Of a stretch of DNA of 64,000 nucleotides, positions 18,242 through 25,541 are shown in pieces. The position numbers and the translations under genes were made by a program. This stretch comes from Gordonia hankookensis (GTDB lineage: Bacteria > Actinomycetota > Actinomycetes > Mycobacteriales > Mycobacteriaceae), in the NCBI RefSeq assembly GCF_014673215.1, contig NZ_JACWMS010000002.1:620001-684000 (forward strand). The letters are read 5' to 3'. Positions within the stretch are counted from its first letter, which is position 1, and each line of letters begins with the position of its first letter. The notes beneath the pieces were generated by a model, which worked only from the letters and a program-made list of their open reading frames with translations, did not search any database and was not told the origin of the DNA.

Positions 18242-19384
18242 ATGTCGACCGACAGACCAGAAGCGGGGCGCGTCGCGCCCCGTCGGCGTTTCTGGTGGCT
18301 GCGGTGGGTGTTGCTGACCGTCGTGGTGGCGGTCCTGGCCGTCGAGGTGGTCCTCATCTCGCCCAGCTTGGAAGAGGCGTGGCACCGGATCGGCGACCTC
18401 GACTGGGTGTGGATCGTGGCGAGTATCTTCGCCGCGCTCCTGTCGATGGACAGCTTCGCCCAGGTACAGCGCGCGCTGCTGCGATCCGCGGGTGTCCGGG
18501 TCACCCAGTGGCAGTCGCTCTCGGTGGTCCTGGCCTCCAATTCGGTGAGCCAGACCATGCCGGGCGGCCCCGTGCTCTCGCCCGCGTTCGTGTACCGGGA
18601 GACCCGCAAATGGGGCGCCACGCCCGTGGTCGCGTCCTGGCAGGTCGTGATGTCGGGCCTGCTGGCCGGTGTCGGGCTCGCAGTGCTCGGTTTCGGTGGT
18701 GCGCTCCTCGCCGGCGCCAAGACCAGTCCGTTCTCCGTGTTCTTCTCCGTCGTCGGGTTCATCGCGGTGGTCGTGGTGTTCCAGTACCTCGCCAGCCACC
18801 CCGAGTCGCTGCAGAGCACGCTCCTGCGCATCCTCGACTGGCTGAACCAGATCCGCAACAAGCCGAAGCATCATGGACATGAGCGGGTCGTCGAAGTCCT
18901 CGAGCAGCTGCGTGCCGTCCAGCTGTCCCGGCGCGATCTGACGATCTCGTTCGCCTGGAGCATGTTCAACTGGGTCGCCGACGTCGCCTGCCTGGCGTTC
19001 GCCTGCTGGGCCGTCGGTGCCCACCCGGGCATCGCGGGCCTGATGGTCGCCTACGCGGCCGGTAAGGCGGTGGGCACCGCGATCCCGCTGCTGCCCGGCG
19101 GGATCGGCGTGGTCGACGCCGTCCTGGTGCCCGCCCTGACCAGCGCCGGGATGCCTGCCGCCGACGCCATCACCGCGGTCCTGGTCTACCGGCTGATCAG
19201 CTACGTGTTGGTCGCGGCGATCGGCTGGGTCGTGGTGCTGGTGATGTTCCGCAACAGCTTCCGCAAGGGCGAGACGCTCGAGGAGGAGATGGAACACGAC
19301 ATCGACGACGGCACGCCGGATCAGACGACCGAGCCCGACGCGGGCGGGGAGAGTTCCCGCAGACCCGACGACCCGCTACCGTGA
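18242..19384 (+). CDS. UPF0104 / lysylphosphatidylglycerol-synthase-type membrane protein (Rv0204c-like)
   Basis: 380 residues from the ATG at 18242. Eight hydrophobic segments and the motifs SVSQTMPGGPVLSPAFVYRE and GTAIPLLPGGIGVVDAVLVP mark the YbhN/UPF0104 family, the flippase-like half of MprF. The MprF synthetase domain is absent, so a flippase or lipid-handling role is plausible but unproven. A short acidic tail follows the last helix. It is divergent from the AI-2E gene, leaving 34 bp between starts for both promoters, so leaderless transcripts are likely. The stop overlaps the next gene's GTG in GTGA. Confidence 0.85.
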   Translation: MSTDRPEAGRVAPRRRFWWLRWVLLTVVVAVLAVEVVLISPSLEEAWHRIGDLDWVWIVASIFAALLSMDSFAQVQRALLRSAGVRVTQWQSLSVVLASNSVSQTMPGGPVLSPAFVYRETRKWGATPVVASWQVVMSGLLAGVGLAVLGFGGALLAGAKTSPFSVFFSVVGFIAVVVVFQYLASHPESLQSTLLRILDWLNQIRNKPKHHGHERVVEVLEQLRAVQLSRRDLTISFAWSMFNWVADVACLAFACWAVGAHPGIAGLMVAYAAGKAVGTAIPLLPGGIGVVDAVLVPALTSAGMPAADAITAVLVYRLISYVLVAAIGWVVVLVMFRNSFRKGETLEEEMEHDIDDGTPDQTTEPDAGGESSRRPDDPLP

Positions 19385-19839
19385 CAACCATGTCGAGGTC
19401 CACGCCTGTCGCCGCGGACGCCGCACCGACGTCGCACCGGTCGCTGCCCATGCCGGCGACCGCGGTGATCGACCTCGTCGCGGTGACCGTGTTCGTTCTC
19501 ATCGGCCGGTCCAGCCACGAGGAAGGCCTCGCGGTCGTCGGGATTCTTCAGACGCTGTGGCCGTTCGCGGTCGGCGCGGCCGCCGGCTGGTCGATCGCCT
19601 ACGTGTTCTCCCACGTCCGGTCGAGCGACTGGTTCGGCCACGACTTCCGGCCCGAGCAGATCGTCCCCGCGGGCGTGGTCATCTGGTTCTGCACCGTCGC
19701 GGTCGGCATGATCCTGCGCTACCTGCTCCACCAGGGAGTCGCGGTCAGCTTCATCATCGTCGCCACCATCTCGCTCGGTGTCTTCCTCATCGGATGGCGC
19801 GCGGCCGCCGGGTTCGTCGCCCGGCGCCGGATTGCCTGA
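19381..19839 (+). CDS. DUF3054 family membrane protein
   Basis: 152 residues with four hydrophobic segments. The pattern, with short loops containing GRSSHEEGL after helix 1 and a SDWFGHDFRPEQIVPAG loop, is that of DUF3054, an actinobacterial family of unknown function. GTG at 19381 overlaps the previous stop (GTGA); ATG at 19390 is an alternative. It is translationally coupled to the UPF0104 protein and may work with it in the membrane. Its stop abuts the convergent lipoprotein gene with no spacer. Confidence 0.8.
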   Translation: MTTMSRSTPVAADAAPTSHRSLPMPATAVIDLVAVTVFVLIGRSSHEEGLAVVGILQTLWPFAVGAAAGWSIAYVFSHVRSSDWFGHDFRPEQIVPAGVVIWFCTVAVGMILRYLLHQGVAVSFIIVATISLGVFLIGWRAAAGFVARRRIA

Positions 19840-21486
19840 CTACCTGATCCGGAAGTACTTCTGCGCGACCTGCAGTGCCGCAGTGCCCGACTTGTCGCCC
19901 TCGCAGTAGATCACCAGGACCTTGCCGCCCTGCAGGCCGAGGAACCAGCCCGGCCCCTGCGGGCCGTTGGTGCCGACGAGCGCCCGCAGGCCGGGTGCCC
20001 CGGTCAGGTCGCTGGCGTCGCCGGTCTTGGCGGTGGTCGCCATCGCCTGCAGGATCGGTGCCGTCGTCGCGGCGTCGAGTTCGCCGAGCTTGCCGCCGAC
20101 GATGTTGGTCGGTGCACCCTTGATCACGAACGGCGGCACCGAGCTCATCTGGCCCATCGAGCTGCGCGCCAGCGCGACGCCCAGTGCGCCCATGTTCATC
20201 ATCGAGGCGTTCAGGTCGCCGGGGCGGAAGTCCACCGTGGTCACACCCGGCTGATCGGCCGTCGGCGCGCTGGCACCGGGGACGGTGAACTGCACACCGA
20301 GACCCAGCCGATCCATGATGGCGTCGTTGGATTCCTGGTTGGCCGTTGCCGTCCGATCGACCTCGCCCAGCACGGGATTGAGCGTGCTGCCCACCGGATG
20401 AACCGAATCGGCGTTGATGCCGCGTTCGACGGCGTAGCTGTTCTGAGCCATGCCGAGGATCGCCCCGCTGCCGGCGTCGAGGGCCATGATGGTGGCGGGC
20501 TGCCCGACCTCCACAGCTGCATCACCGAGGGTGAGCTGCAGATTCTGGTCGATGGTGGTGTCCACGCTCGGTCCCGCCGGGCCCTGGTCGCCTGCCAGCT
20601 TGCGGGGCTTGATGCCCGGACCGACCATCTGGACCTGCCACCCGGCGGTCGCGTCCCGGATCGCCTGCCAGTAGTTGGTGAGACCGGGCTCGAGCGGCGA
20701 CGACAGCCGACGATCGGCCATCACGAGCATGCCCGCCTTGCGTACCGTCACGCCCGGCACCGTGCCCGGATCGGACGTCATGACCTCCATGTCGGGATCA
20801 CGCAGCGTGACCGCAGTGATCGGCTTGCCCTGGGACTGCGCGAGCTTCTCCGAGATCACCTGGGTCGTCACCAGCGGCGCGATCGGCGCGAGGGTACGGG
20901 CCAACGCCCGCGCGGACTGGTTGACGTCCTTGGTCCGGTTCGGATCGAGGATGATCTCGTTGACCGGCTGGAGGTACATGAACGTCTTGCCCGACTGGCT
21001 GCGAACCGTCGGGGCCGGAGTCGCATCGGTGCGGATCTCGCGCAGCTGACCGCCATAGGGCAGCCCGGGATAGATGATCGACGGCTCCCAGGTGAGTTTC
21101 CACCCGGTCGACAGATGCCGCGCAGTACCCGAGCTGGTCGTCACGAAGGTGCGGTCCTTGGCCCATCGCCATGTCGTCTTCAAGGAGAAGGACGCGGTCC
21201 CGTCGCTGTACTCCACGGGTTTCACCACGTTCACGTCGACGTGCTCGGCGTTCATCGCCTGCAGAGTCTGGGTGAGCGCCTCCCCTGCCTGCCCCGGCGC
21301 GGTGGTGAACCCGGCGGCGCCACCGGCGTCCTGCCGTTCCATCGCGGCGGCGAACTGTCTGGCCGCACCGGCCACACCGTTGTCGTCCCCGCCGCCGATG
21401 CCACATGCGCTGAGCACGACGACGGCGACGCTGCAGGTTGCCGCTGCGCAGGCCATCTTCGGCGCACGCTTCGCCCAGATCTTCAT
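19840..21486 (-). CDS. Penicillin-binding-protein-like lipoprotein lacking the catalytic lysine
   Basis: 548 residues from the ATG at 21486. The signal peptide ends in the lipobox LSAC (VVVLSACGIGG), so the protein should be lipid-anchored outside the membrane. Residues 30-150 match the NTF2-like MecA_N domain, followed by a dimerisation region and a transpeptidase-like domain. At the active site the SxxK motif reads Ser367-Thr-Leu-Asn370, with Asn replacing the essential Lys. A KTG-like AKTGD remains and the domain ends GWFLGLQGGKVLVIY as in real PBPs. Transpeptidase activity is unlikely. A regulatory or scaffold role, or sequestering of beta-lactams, is inferred only. Divergent from pirin. 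Confidence 0.8.
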   Translation of the reverse strand: MKIWAKRAPKMACAAATCSVAVVVLSACGIGGGDDNGVAGAARQFAAAMERQDAGGAAGFTTAPGQAGEALTQTLQAMNAEHVDVNVVKPVEYSDGTASFSLKTTWRWAKDRTFVTTSSGTARHLSTGWKLTWEPSIIYPGLPYGGQLREIRTDATPAPTVRSQSGKTFMYLQPVNEIILDPNRTKDVNQSARALARTLAPIAPLVTTQVISEKLAQSQGKPITAVTLRDPDMEVMTSDPGTVPGVTVRKAGMLVMADRRLSSPLEPGLTNYWQAIRDATAGWQVQMVGPGIKPRKLAGDQGPAGPSVDTTIDQNLQLTLGDAAVEVGQPATIMALDAGSGAILGMAQNSYAVERGINADSVHPVGSTLNPVLGEVDRTATANQESNDAIMDRLGLGVQFTVPGASAPTADQPGVTTVDFRPGDLNASMMNMGALGVALARSSMGQMSSVPPFVIKGAPTNIVGGKLGELDAATTAPILQAMATTAKTGDASDLTGAPGLRALVGTNGPQGPGWFLGLQGGKVLVIYCEGDKSGTAALQVAQKYFRIR

Positions 21487-21628
21487 AGTCTCAATTTTCA
21501 CTCTTGTCACACTGGATTTCGATGCCGCCAGCTTCCATTCGGGGATCCGAGCGGTCACGATCGGGTCTCGGAGTTCTGACGACGTGACGGGGCCCACAGA
21601 CGACGGCGTCACCGGCGCGGAGTCTGCC

Positions 21629-21634
21629 CATAAT
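21629..21634 (+). promoter_or_regulatory. Candidate -10 box giving a leaderless pirin transcript
   Basis: cataat lies 5 bases before the pirin ATG at 21640, so transcription from it would begin at or next to the start codon. No ribosome site precedes the ATG. Leaderless messages are common in actinobacteria. No clear -35 box. Confidence 0.4.
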
Positions 21635-21639
21635 GTGGC

Positions 21640-22386
21640 ATGGACTTTCGAGTGATTCCGGCCGGAGACCGTGCGGTAACGACGACCGAGTGGCTCACGT
21701 CCCGCCATGCTTTCTCCTTCGGCGATCACTACGACCCATCCAACACCCATTTCGGTGTTCTGTTGGTGAATAACGATGAAATCGTCGCGCCGGGTGAAGG
21801 CTTCGTTACACACCCGCATCGCGAGTCTGAAATCGTCACGTGGGTCACGTCCGGTTCACTGGTTCACCAGGACTCGGAAGGCCACGCCGGAATCGTCTAT
21901 CCCGGACTGGCACAACGGATGAGCGCCGGAACCGGGATCGAGCACTCCGAACGCAACGACCGTTGGGCACACCGGGCCCAGGCGGGCGTGGCGCCCGTCC
22001 ATTACGTGCAGATGTGGGTGATGCCCGACGAGCCGGGTCTCACACCTTCCTACGACCAGCGTGACATCGACGACGAGCTCTCGCCGGGCCGACTGGTCGC
22101 GATCGCGTCTGGCGACCCCGCCCGCGATTCGGCCATCCGGATCGCCAACCGGTCGGCAACCCTCTACGCCGCCCGATTCGCGGCCGGGTCGTCGATCGAC
22201 CTCCCTGCCGCACGGCACACTCACCTCTTCGTCACCCGCGGCACCCTCGACCTCGCAGGCACCCGCCTCGACGAGGGCGACGCGGTCCGCGCAGGTGACC
22301 TCGGAGGTGAGTCGCTGACCGCGCGCACCGACGCCGAAGTGCTCATCTGGTCGATGGATCGCGATCTGCGCGACCTGATGTCCTGA
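21640..22386 (+). CDS. Pirin family protein
   Basis: 248-residue bicupin of the pirin family, iron-binding proteins that act as redox cofactors or, in some species, quercetinases. The N-terminal cupin has the metal ligands: HPHRESEIVTWV (two His) and, after a strand, HQD and IEHSE. The family signature with GEGFVTHPH and QMWVMPDEPG is clear. The C-terminal cupin (about 150-245) lacks metal ligands, as usual. It lies opposite the PBP-like lipoprotein. In M. tuberculosis a pirin is next to sigG, whereas here the sigG-like gene lies 27 kb away. Confidence 0.93.
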   Translation: MDFRVIPAGDRAVTTTEWLTSRHAFSFGDHYDPSNTHFGVLLVNNDEIVAPGEGFVTHPHRESEIVTWVTSGSLVHQDSEGHAGIVYPGLAQRMSAGTGIEHSERNDRWAHRAQAGVAPVHYVQMWVMPDEPGLTPSYDQRDIDDELSPGRLVAIASGDPARDSAIRIANRSATLYAARFAAGSSIDLPAARHTHLFVTRGTLDLAGTRLDEGDAVRAGDLGGESLTARTDAEVLIWSMDRDLRDLMS

Positions 22387-22387
22387 C

Positions 22388-22450
22388 CCGCCGACGGCAA
22401 CCGAATTCCCGCCGACAGCAACGGCATTTCCGCCGAGAGCAACTGCGCTG
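22388..22450. repeat. Three imperfect 21-bp tandem repeats between convergent genes
   Basis: Units start at 22388, 22409 and 22430, with consensus ccgccgacagcaaccgcattt. They fill the whole space between the pirin stop and the desaturase stop. No strong hairpin is evident. Probably slippage-derived; a role in termination is possible. Confidence 0.65.
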
Positions 22451-22452
22451 CC

Positions 22453-23181
22453 CTACCGCACGGTGTCACGTCCGTGCAGATTCTTTGCGGTCGGTGATGC
22501 CGGCACCGACGCCGGGTCCGGATACGTGCGCAGCAGGCGGTCGGCCGTACCGGACGTCGTGACGGTGAACCAATAGTGCTCGTTGCGGTAATGATGGAAA
22601 CGGTGATTGCGCCATGTGGCCCGGTACAGACGCGAGCGCGGTCGGTAGTCGGTGTGGATCAGATAATGCGTCCACTCATAGACGATGCCGAGGACCCCGA
22701 GAACGACGAGGAAGGTCAGTCCTCGCTCGACGCTGCGGAATCCGAGGAACGCGACCACGAGCGCCGCGACCAACACCGGGATCAGGGCCCGCCAGGGGAT
22801 GAAGATCAGCGGGATGTCGCGCGGATCGTTGTGGTGCTCACGGTGTTTGCGCGCCAGCAGGGTATCGAGCGTCACGGGCCCGAGCCGTCTGGGACGCCAG
22901 TGCAGGATGAACACGTGGATCAGCCACTCGGCCACCGGGAACACCGCGAGCATCACGACCGGCACCAGCAGGTCAGCCGGCCCCCACCGACCGACCCACA
23001 CGCGGGCGACCACCGCGCCGACGAGCAGTCCGGCGATCATCCACGGCGACGGATGCCGCACGAATTCTCCGAAGGCCGACCGTAATGTGACGTTCCGGCG
23101 ACTCGTCCGTAACCCTTTCTCGTCGGCATCGACGCGGCGACGCGCCCGCACCCCGACGGCCTCCCCGACCGAATACGACAT
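22453..23181 (-). CDS. Sterol desaturase / fatty acid hydroxylase superfamily protein
   Basis: Membrane di-iron enzyme of 242 residues from the ATG at 23181, which has AGAGGGAAA just upstream. About four hydrophobic segments surround the histidine boxes HVFILH, HREHH, HYLIH and HRFHHYRNEHYWF. Together these give the eight or more His needed for two iron atoms. Superfamily members hydroxylate or desaturate sterols, carotenoids and fatty acids; the substrate here is unknown. The FadR-type regulator gene ends 29 bp upstream on the same strand, so both are probably one operon controlled by that regulator. Confidence 0.85.
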   Translation of the reverse strand: MSYSVGEAVGVRARRRVDADEKGLRTSRRNVTLRSAFGEFVRHPSPWMIAGLLVGAVVARVWVGRWGPADLLVPVVMLAVFPVAEWLIHVFILHWRPRRLGPVTLDTLLARKHREHHNDPRDIPLIFIPWRALIPVLVAALVVAFLGFRSVERGLTFLVVLGVLGIVYEWTHYLIHTDYRPRSRLYRATWRNHRFHHYRNEHYWFTVTTSGTADRLLRTYPDPASVPASPTAKNLHGRDTVR

Positions 23182-23210
23182 CTGCGGTTTCCCTCTACTT
23201 CTCGATGGAT

Positions 23211-23954
23211 TCATGGCCGCTCATCCGAGGCGCCAGACGAGTCGACAAGCGCTTCGCACAGTTCGAGGAGCGCCGCGGTCGCCGGCGCGAGCAACGCGCG
23301 GGCCGCCACGTCGGCGTCCGGCGACCGATGCTCGGCGATCGCGTCGACCACGGCTCGATAACCCGTGACGTTGCCGACCTCGGGTTCGAGCACCGCCGCG
23401 AGCGCGGGCAGCGCCGGCTCGTAGGCGGCCCGCAGCGAGTTGTACATCAAGCGGAAGGCGATCGAGTCCGCCGCGTCGATGACGCGGCTCCAGAACTCCA
23501 GCGCGACAACCTGTTGGGCCACCGGGTCGGACTCGGCCGCGAGATCCTCGACGCAGGTCCGGAGAGCCTCGACCTCGTCGTCGCCCGCCCGCCGCGCGGC
23601 GAGTTCGGCCACCTTCGGCCCGATCAGTGCCCGAGCCTCGACGATCGATCGCACCACCCCGGGGACCAACTGCCCGTTCCGCACCAGAAGTCGCGGCAAC
23701 AGATCGAGTCCGCCGGTCATGACCGGATCGAGCACACGGGTGCCCTGCCCCTGCCTGATCGACACGAGTCCGGCGCCCGCGACCCGGCGCAGCGCTTCCC
23801 GGACCGCGGGCCTCGACACCCCGAGCACCTTTGCGAGTTCCCGTTCGCTGGGCAGCGTCTCGCCTGCCGGCAGGTCTCCCGACAGCACGCCCTCGACGAT
23901 CTGCTCGTAGACATCCTCGGGCACGCTGCGCGGTGCGATCGGCTCGAACGGCAT
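23211..23954 (-). CDS. GntR family transcriptional regulator, FadR subfamily
   Basis: 247 residues from ATG 23954 (GTG 23963 is an alternative). The N-terminal winged helix reads LPSERELAKVLGVSRPAVRE then ALRRVAGAGLVSIRQGQG, which is the classic GntR signature. The C-terminal all-helical FCD domain is shorter and lacks the full set of metal-binding His, so the ligand may be an acyl-CoA or none. An 11-bp palindrome that fits the FadR-subfamily operator lies 38 bp upstream, indicating self-control. The desaturase gene follows. Confidence 0.92.
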   Translation of the reverse strand: MPFEPIAPRSVPEDVYEQIVEGVLSGDLPAGETLPSERELAKVLGVSRPAVREALRRVAGAGLVSIRQGQGTRVLDPVMTGGLDLLPRLLVRNGQLVPGVVRSIVEARALIGPKVAELAARRAGDDEVEALRTCVEDLAAESDPVAQQVVALEFWSRVIDAADSIAFRLMYNSLRAAYEPALPALAAVLEPEVGNVTGYRAVVDAIAEHRSPDADVAARALLAPATAALLELCEALVDSSGASDERP

Positions 23955-23991
23955 GGCGCCCACGCTACGAGCCGCCGGTCAAGTGGTCAAG

Positions 23992-24002
23992 TGGTCAGAC
24001 CA
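23992..24002. promoter_or_regulatory. FadR/GntR-type operator
   Basis: tggtcagacca is a perfect palindrome and fits the FadR-subfamily consensus TNGTNNNACNA. It lies 38 bp upstream of the regulator's ATG, between it and the flavoprotein gene. Two further ggtcaagt half-sites stand at 23978-23993. Autoregulation is the likely role. Confidence 0.65.
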
Positions 24003-24014
24003 GTTAGATCGCGT

Positions 24015-25466
24015 TCAATGCAACTGTTCGAGCAGCCGCAGCCACACCTCGCTGACGGTCGGATACGACGGCACCGCATGCCACAGCCGGTCGATCCGCA
24101 CCTCGCCGACCACCGCGACGGTCGCCGAATGGACGAGTTCGGCGGTGTCCGCGCCGACGAACGTGGCACCGACCAGGACGTCGCGCGACCGGTCGATGAC
24201 GAGCTTCGCGTGACCGGCATAGTCGGGCGACACGAGGTACGAACCGGCGACGGCGATATCCGCCTCCGCGATCACCACGTCGACGCCGTCCTCGCGAGCC
24301 TGCGCCTCAGTCCTGCCGACCGACGCCATCTCGGGCCGGGTGAACACCACCTGCGGGATGGCGTCGCGGTCGGCCGATGCGGTGAACCGTGCGCCGTCGA
24401 GCGGCCGTCCCTGCGCCCGCGCGGCGATCACGTCGCCGGCCACCCGGCCCTGGTATTTGCCCATGTGTGTCAACGCGACCCGCCCGTTGACGTCGCCGAC
24501 CGCGTAGAGCCACCGGTGGCCCGGAACGGTCATGTGGTCGTCGACCCGCAGCGGGCCGGAGTCGGTGACACCCAGCACATCGAGACCCAGATCGCTTGTC
24601 GCCGGGGCCCTTCCGGCTGCCACCAGGATCTCGTCGACCTCGAGCACCGAGCTGCCGCCCCCCTCGTCCACCGTCACCCGCGCCGCACCCCCGTGGATGC
24701 GCCCGTAACCGGTGTCCGCGACGTCGGGCCGTTCGACGGCCGAGATCTGTGCGCCGAACCGGATGTCGACGCCGCGCCGGACGAGTCCCGCGGCCACCTG
24801 CTCGCCCACGAAGGGCTCGGCCTTGGGCAGCAGGCGGTCGCCGCGGATCACCATCGTCAGGTCCCGGACCCCGAGGTCGAGCAGCCAGGTGGCGGCCTCG
24901 CACGCGACCACCCCGCCGCCGAGAACCACCATCCGTCCCGGGACGTCGAGCATGTTGGTCGCATCCCGCGAGGTCCACGGCCGCGCCTCACGCAGACCCG
25001 GGATCGGCGGCACCGACGCCGTGCTCCCCGTCGCGACGACCACCGCCTCCCGCGCGACGATCCGGCGGTGACTAACCTCGACCTCCCGCTCGCCGACGAT
25101 CCGACCGTGCCCGCGGATCACGTCGATCCTCGCCCCCGACGCCCACTCGACCTGGGAGCTGTCGTCGCGCTGATGAGTGATGGTGTCGCGCCACCCCAGA
25201 ACGGCATCCACGTCGGGAGTGGGCTGGGTCAACCGCTCCCGCGCACCCGGCAGCCCGGACGCGGCCGCCAGCGCGGCGCCGGGACCGAGCAACCCCTTGC
25301 TCGGCATGCACGCCCAGTACGAACACTCGCCACCGACGAGCTCGTGCTCGACGATCGCCGCCGTCCGGGAGCTGCCCTTGATCGCGTACTCGGCGGCATT
25401 CTCGCCCACCGGTCCGCCGCCGATCACGACGACGTCATATGTACTCACGTCCGCTGTTCCGGTCAT
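24015..25466 (-). CDS. FAD-dependent pyridine nucleotide-disulfide oxidoreductase
   Basis: 483 residues from the ATG at 25466. The FAD motif is VVVIGGGPVGENAAEYA near the N-terminus, and the redox disulfide is in GGECSYWACMPSKG (Cys-x4-Cys). The NAD(P) motif is MVVLGGGVVACEAATWL and the second FAD motif is LYAVGDVNGRVALTHMGKYQ. The dimerisation domain follows. The usual C-terminal HPTxxE base is replaced by YPTVSE, so the enzyme is unlikely to be a true lipoamide dehydrogenase; a quinone or mercuric-reductase-like role is possible. It is on the same strand as the GntR gene but upstream of its operator. Confidence 0.88.
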   Translation of the reverse strand: MTGTADVSTYDVVVIGGGPVGENAAEYAIKGSSRTAAIVEHELVGGECSYWACMPSKGLLGPGAALAAASGLPGARERLTQPTPDVDAVLGWRDTITHQRDDSSQVEWASGARIDVIRGHGRIVGEREVEVSHRRIVAREAVVVATGSTASVPPIPGLREARPWTSRDATNMLDVPGRMVVLGGGVVACEAATWLLDLGVRDLTMVIRGDRLLPKAEPFVGEQVAAGLVRRGVDIRFGAQISAVERPDVADTGYGRIHGGAARVTVDEGGGSSVLEVDEILVAAGRAPATSDLGLDVLGVTDSGPLRVDDHMTVPGHRWLYAVGDVNGRVALTHMGKYQGRVAGDVIAARAQGRPLDGARFTASADRDAIPQVVFTRPEMASVGRTEAQAREDGVDVVIAEADIAVAGSYLVSPDYAGHAKLVIDRSRDVLVGATFVGADTAELVHSATVAVVGEVRIDRLWHAVPSYPTVSEVWLRLLEQLH

Positions 25467-25541
25467 GACACCCACGGTAGAGCGATTGCGCCACGAGCAG
25501 AGCCGGCTGACGAATCGCGGATGCAATGCCAGGATGGACGG

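Noticed and set aside
23205-25520. Long open frame on the plus strand leading into the M13 peptidase gene
   Set aside because: It is antisense to the FadR-type regulator and flavoprotein genes, is Arg/His-rich without domains, and the peptidase has good starts at 25521 and 25542.
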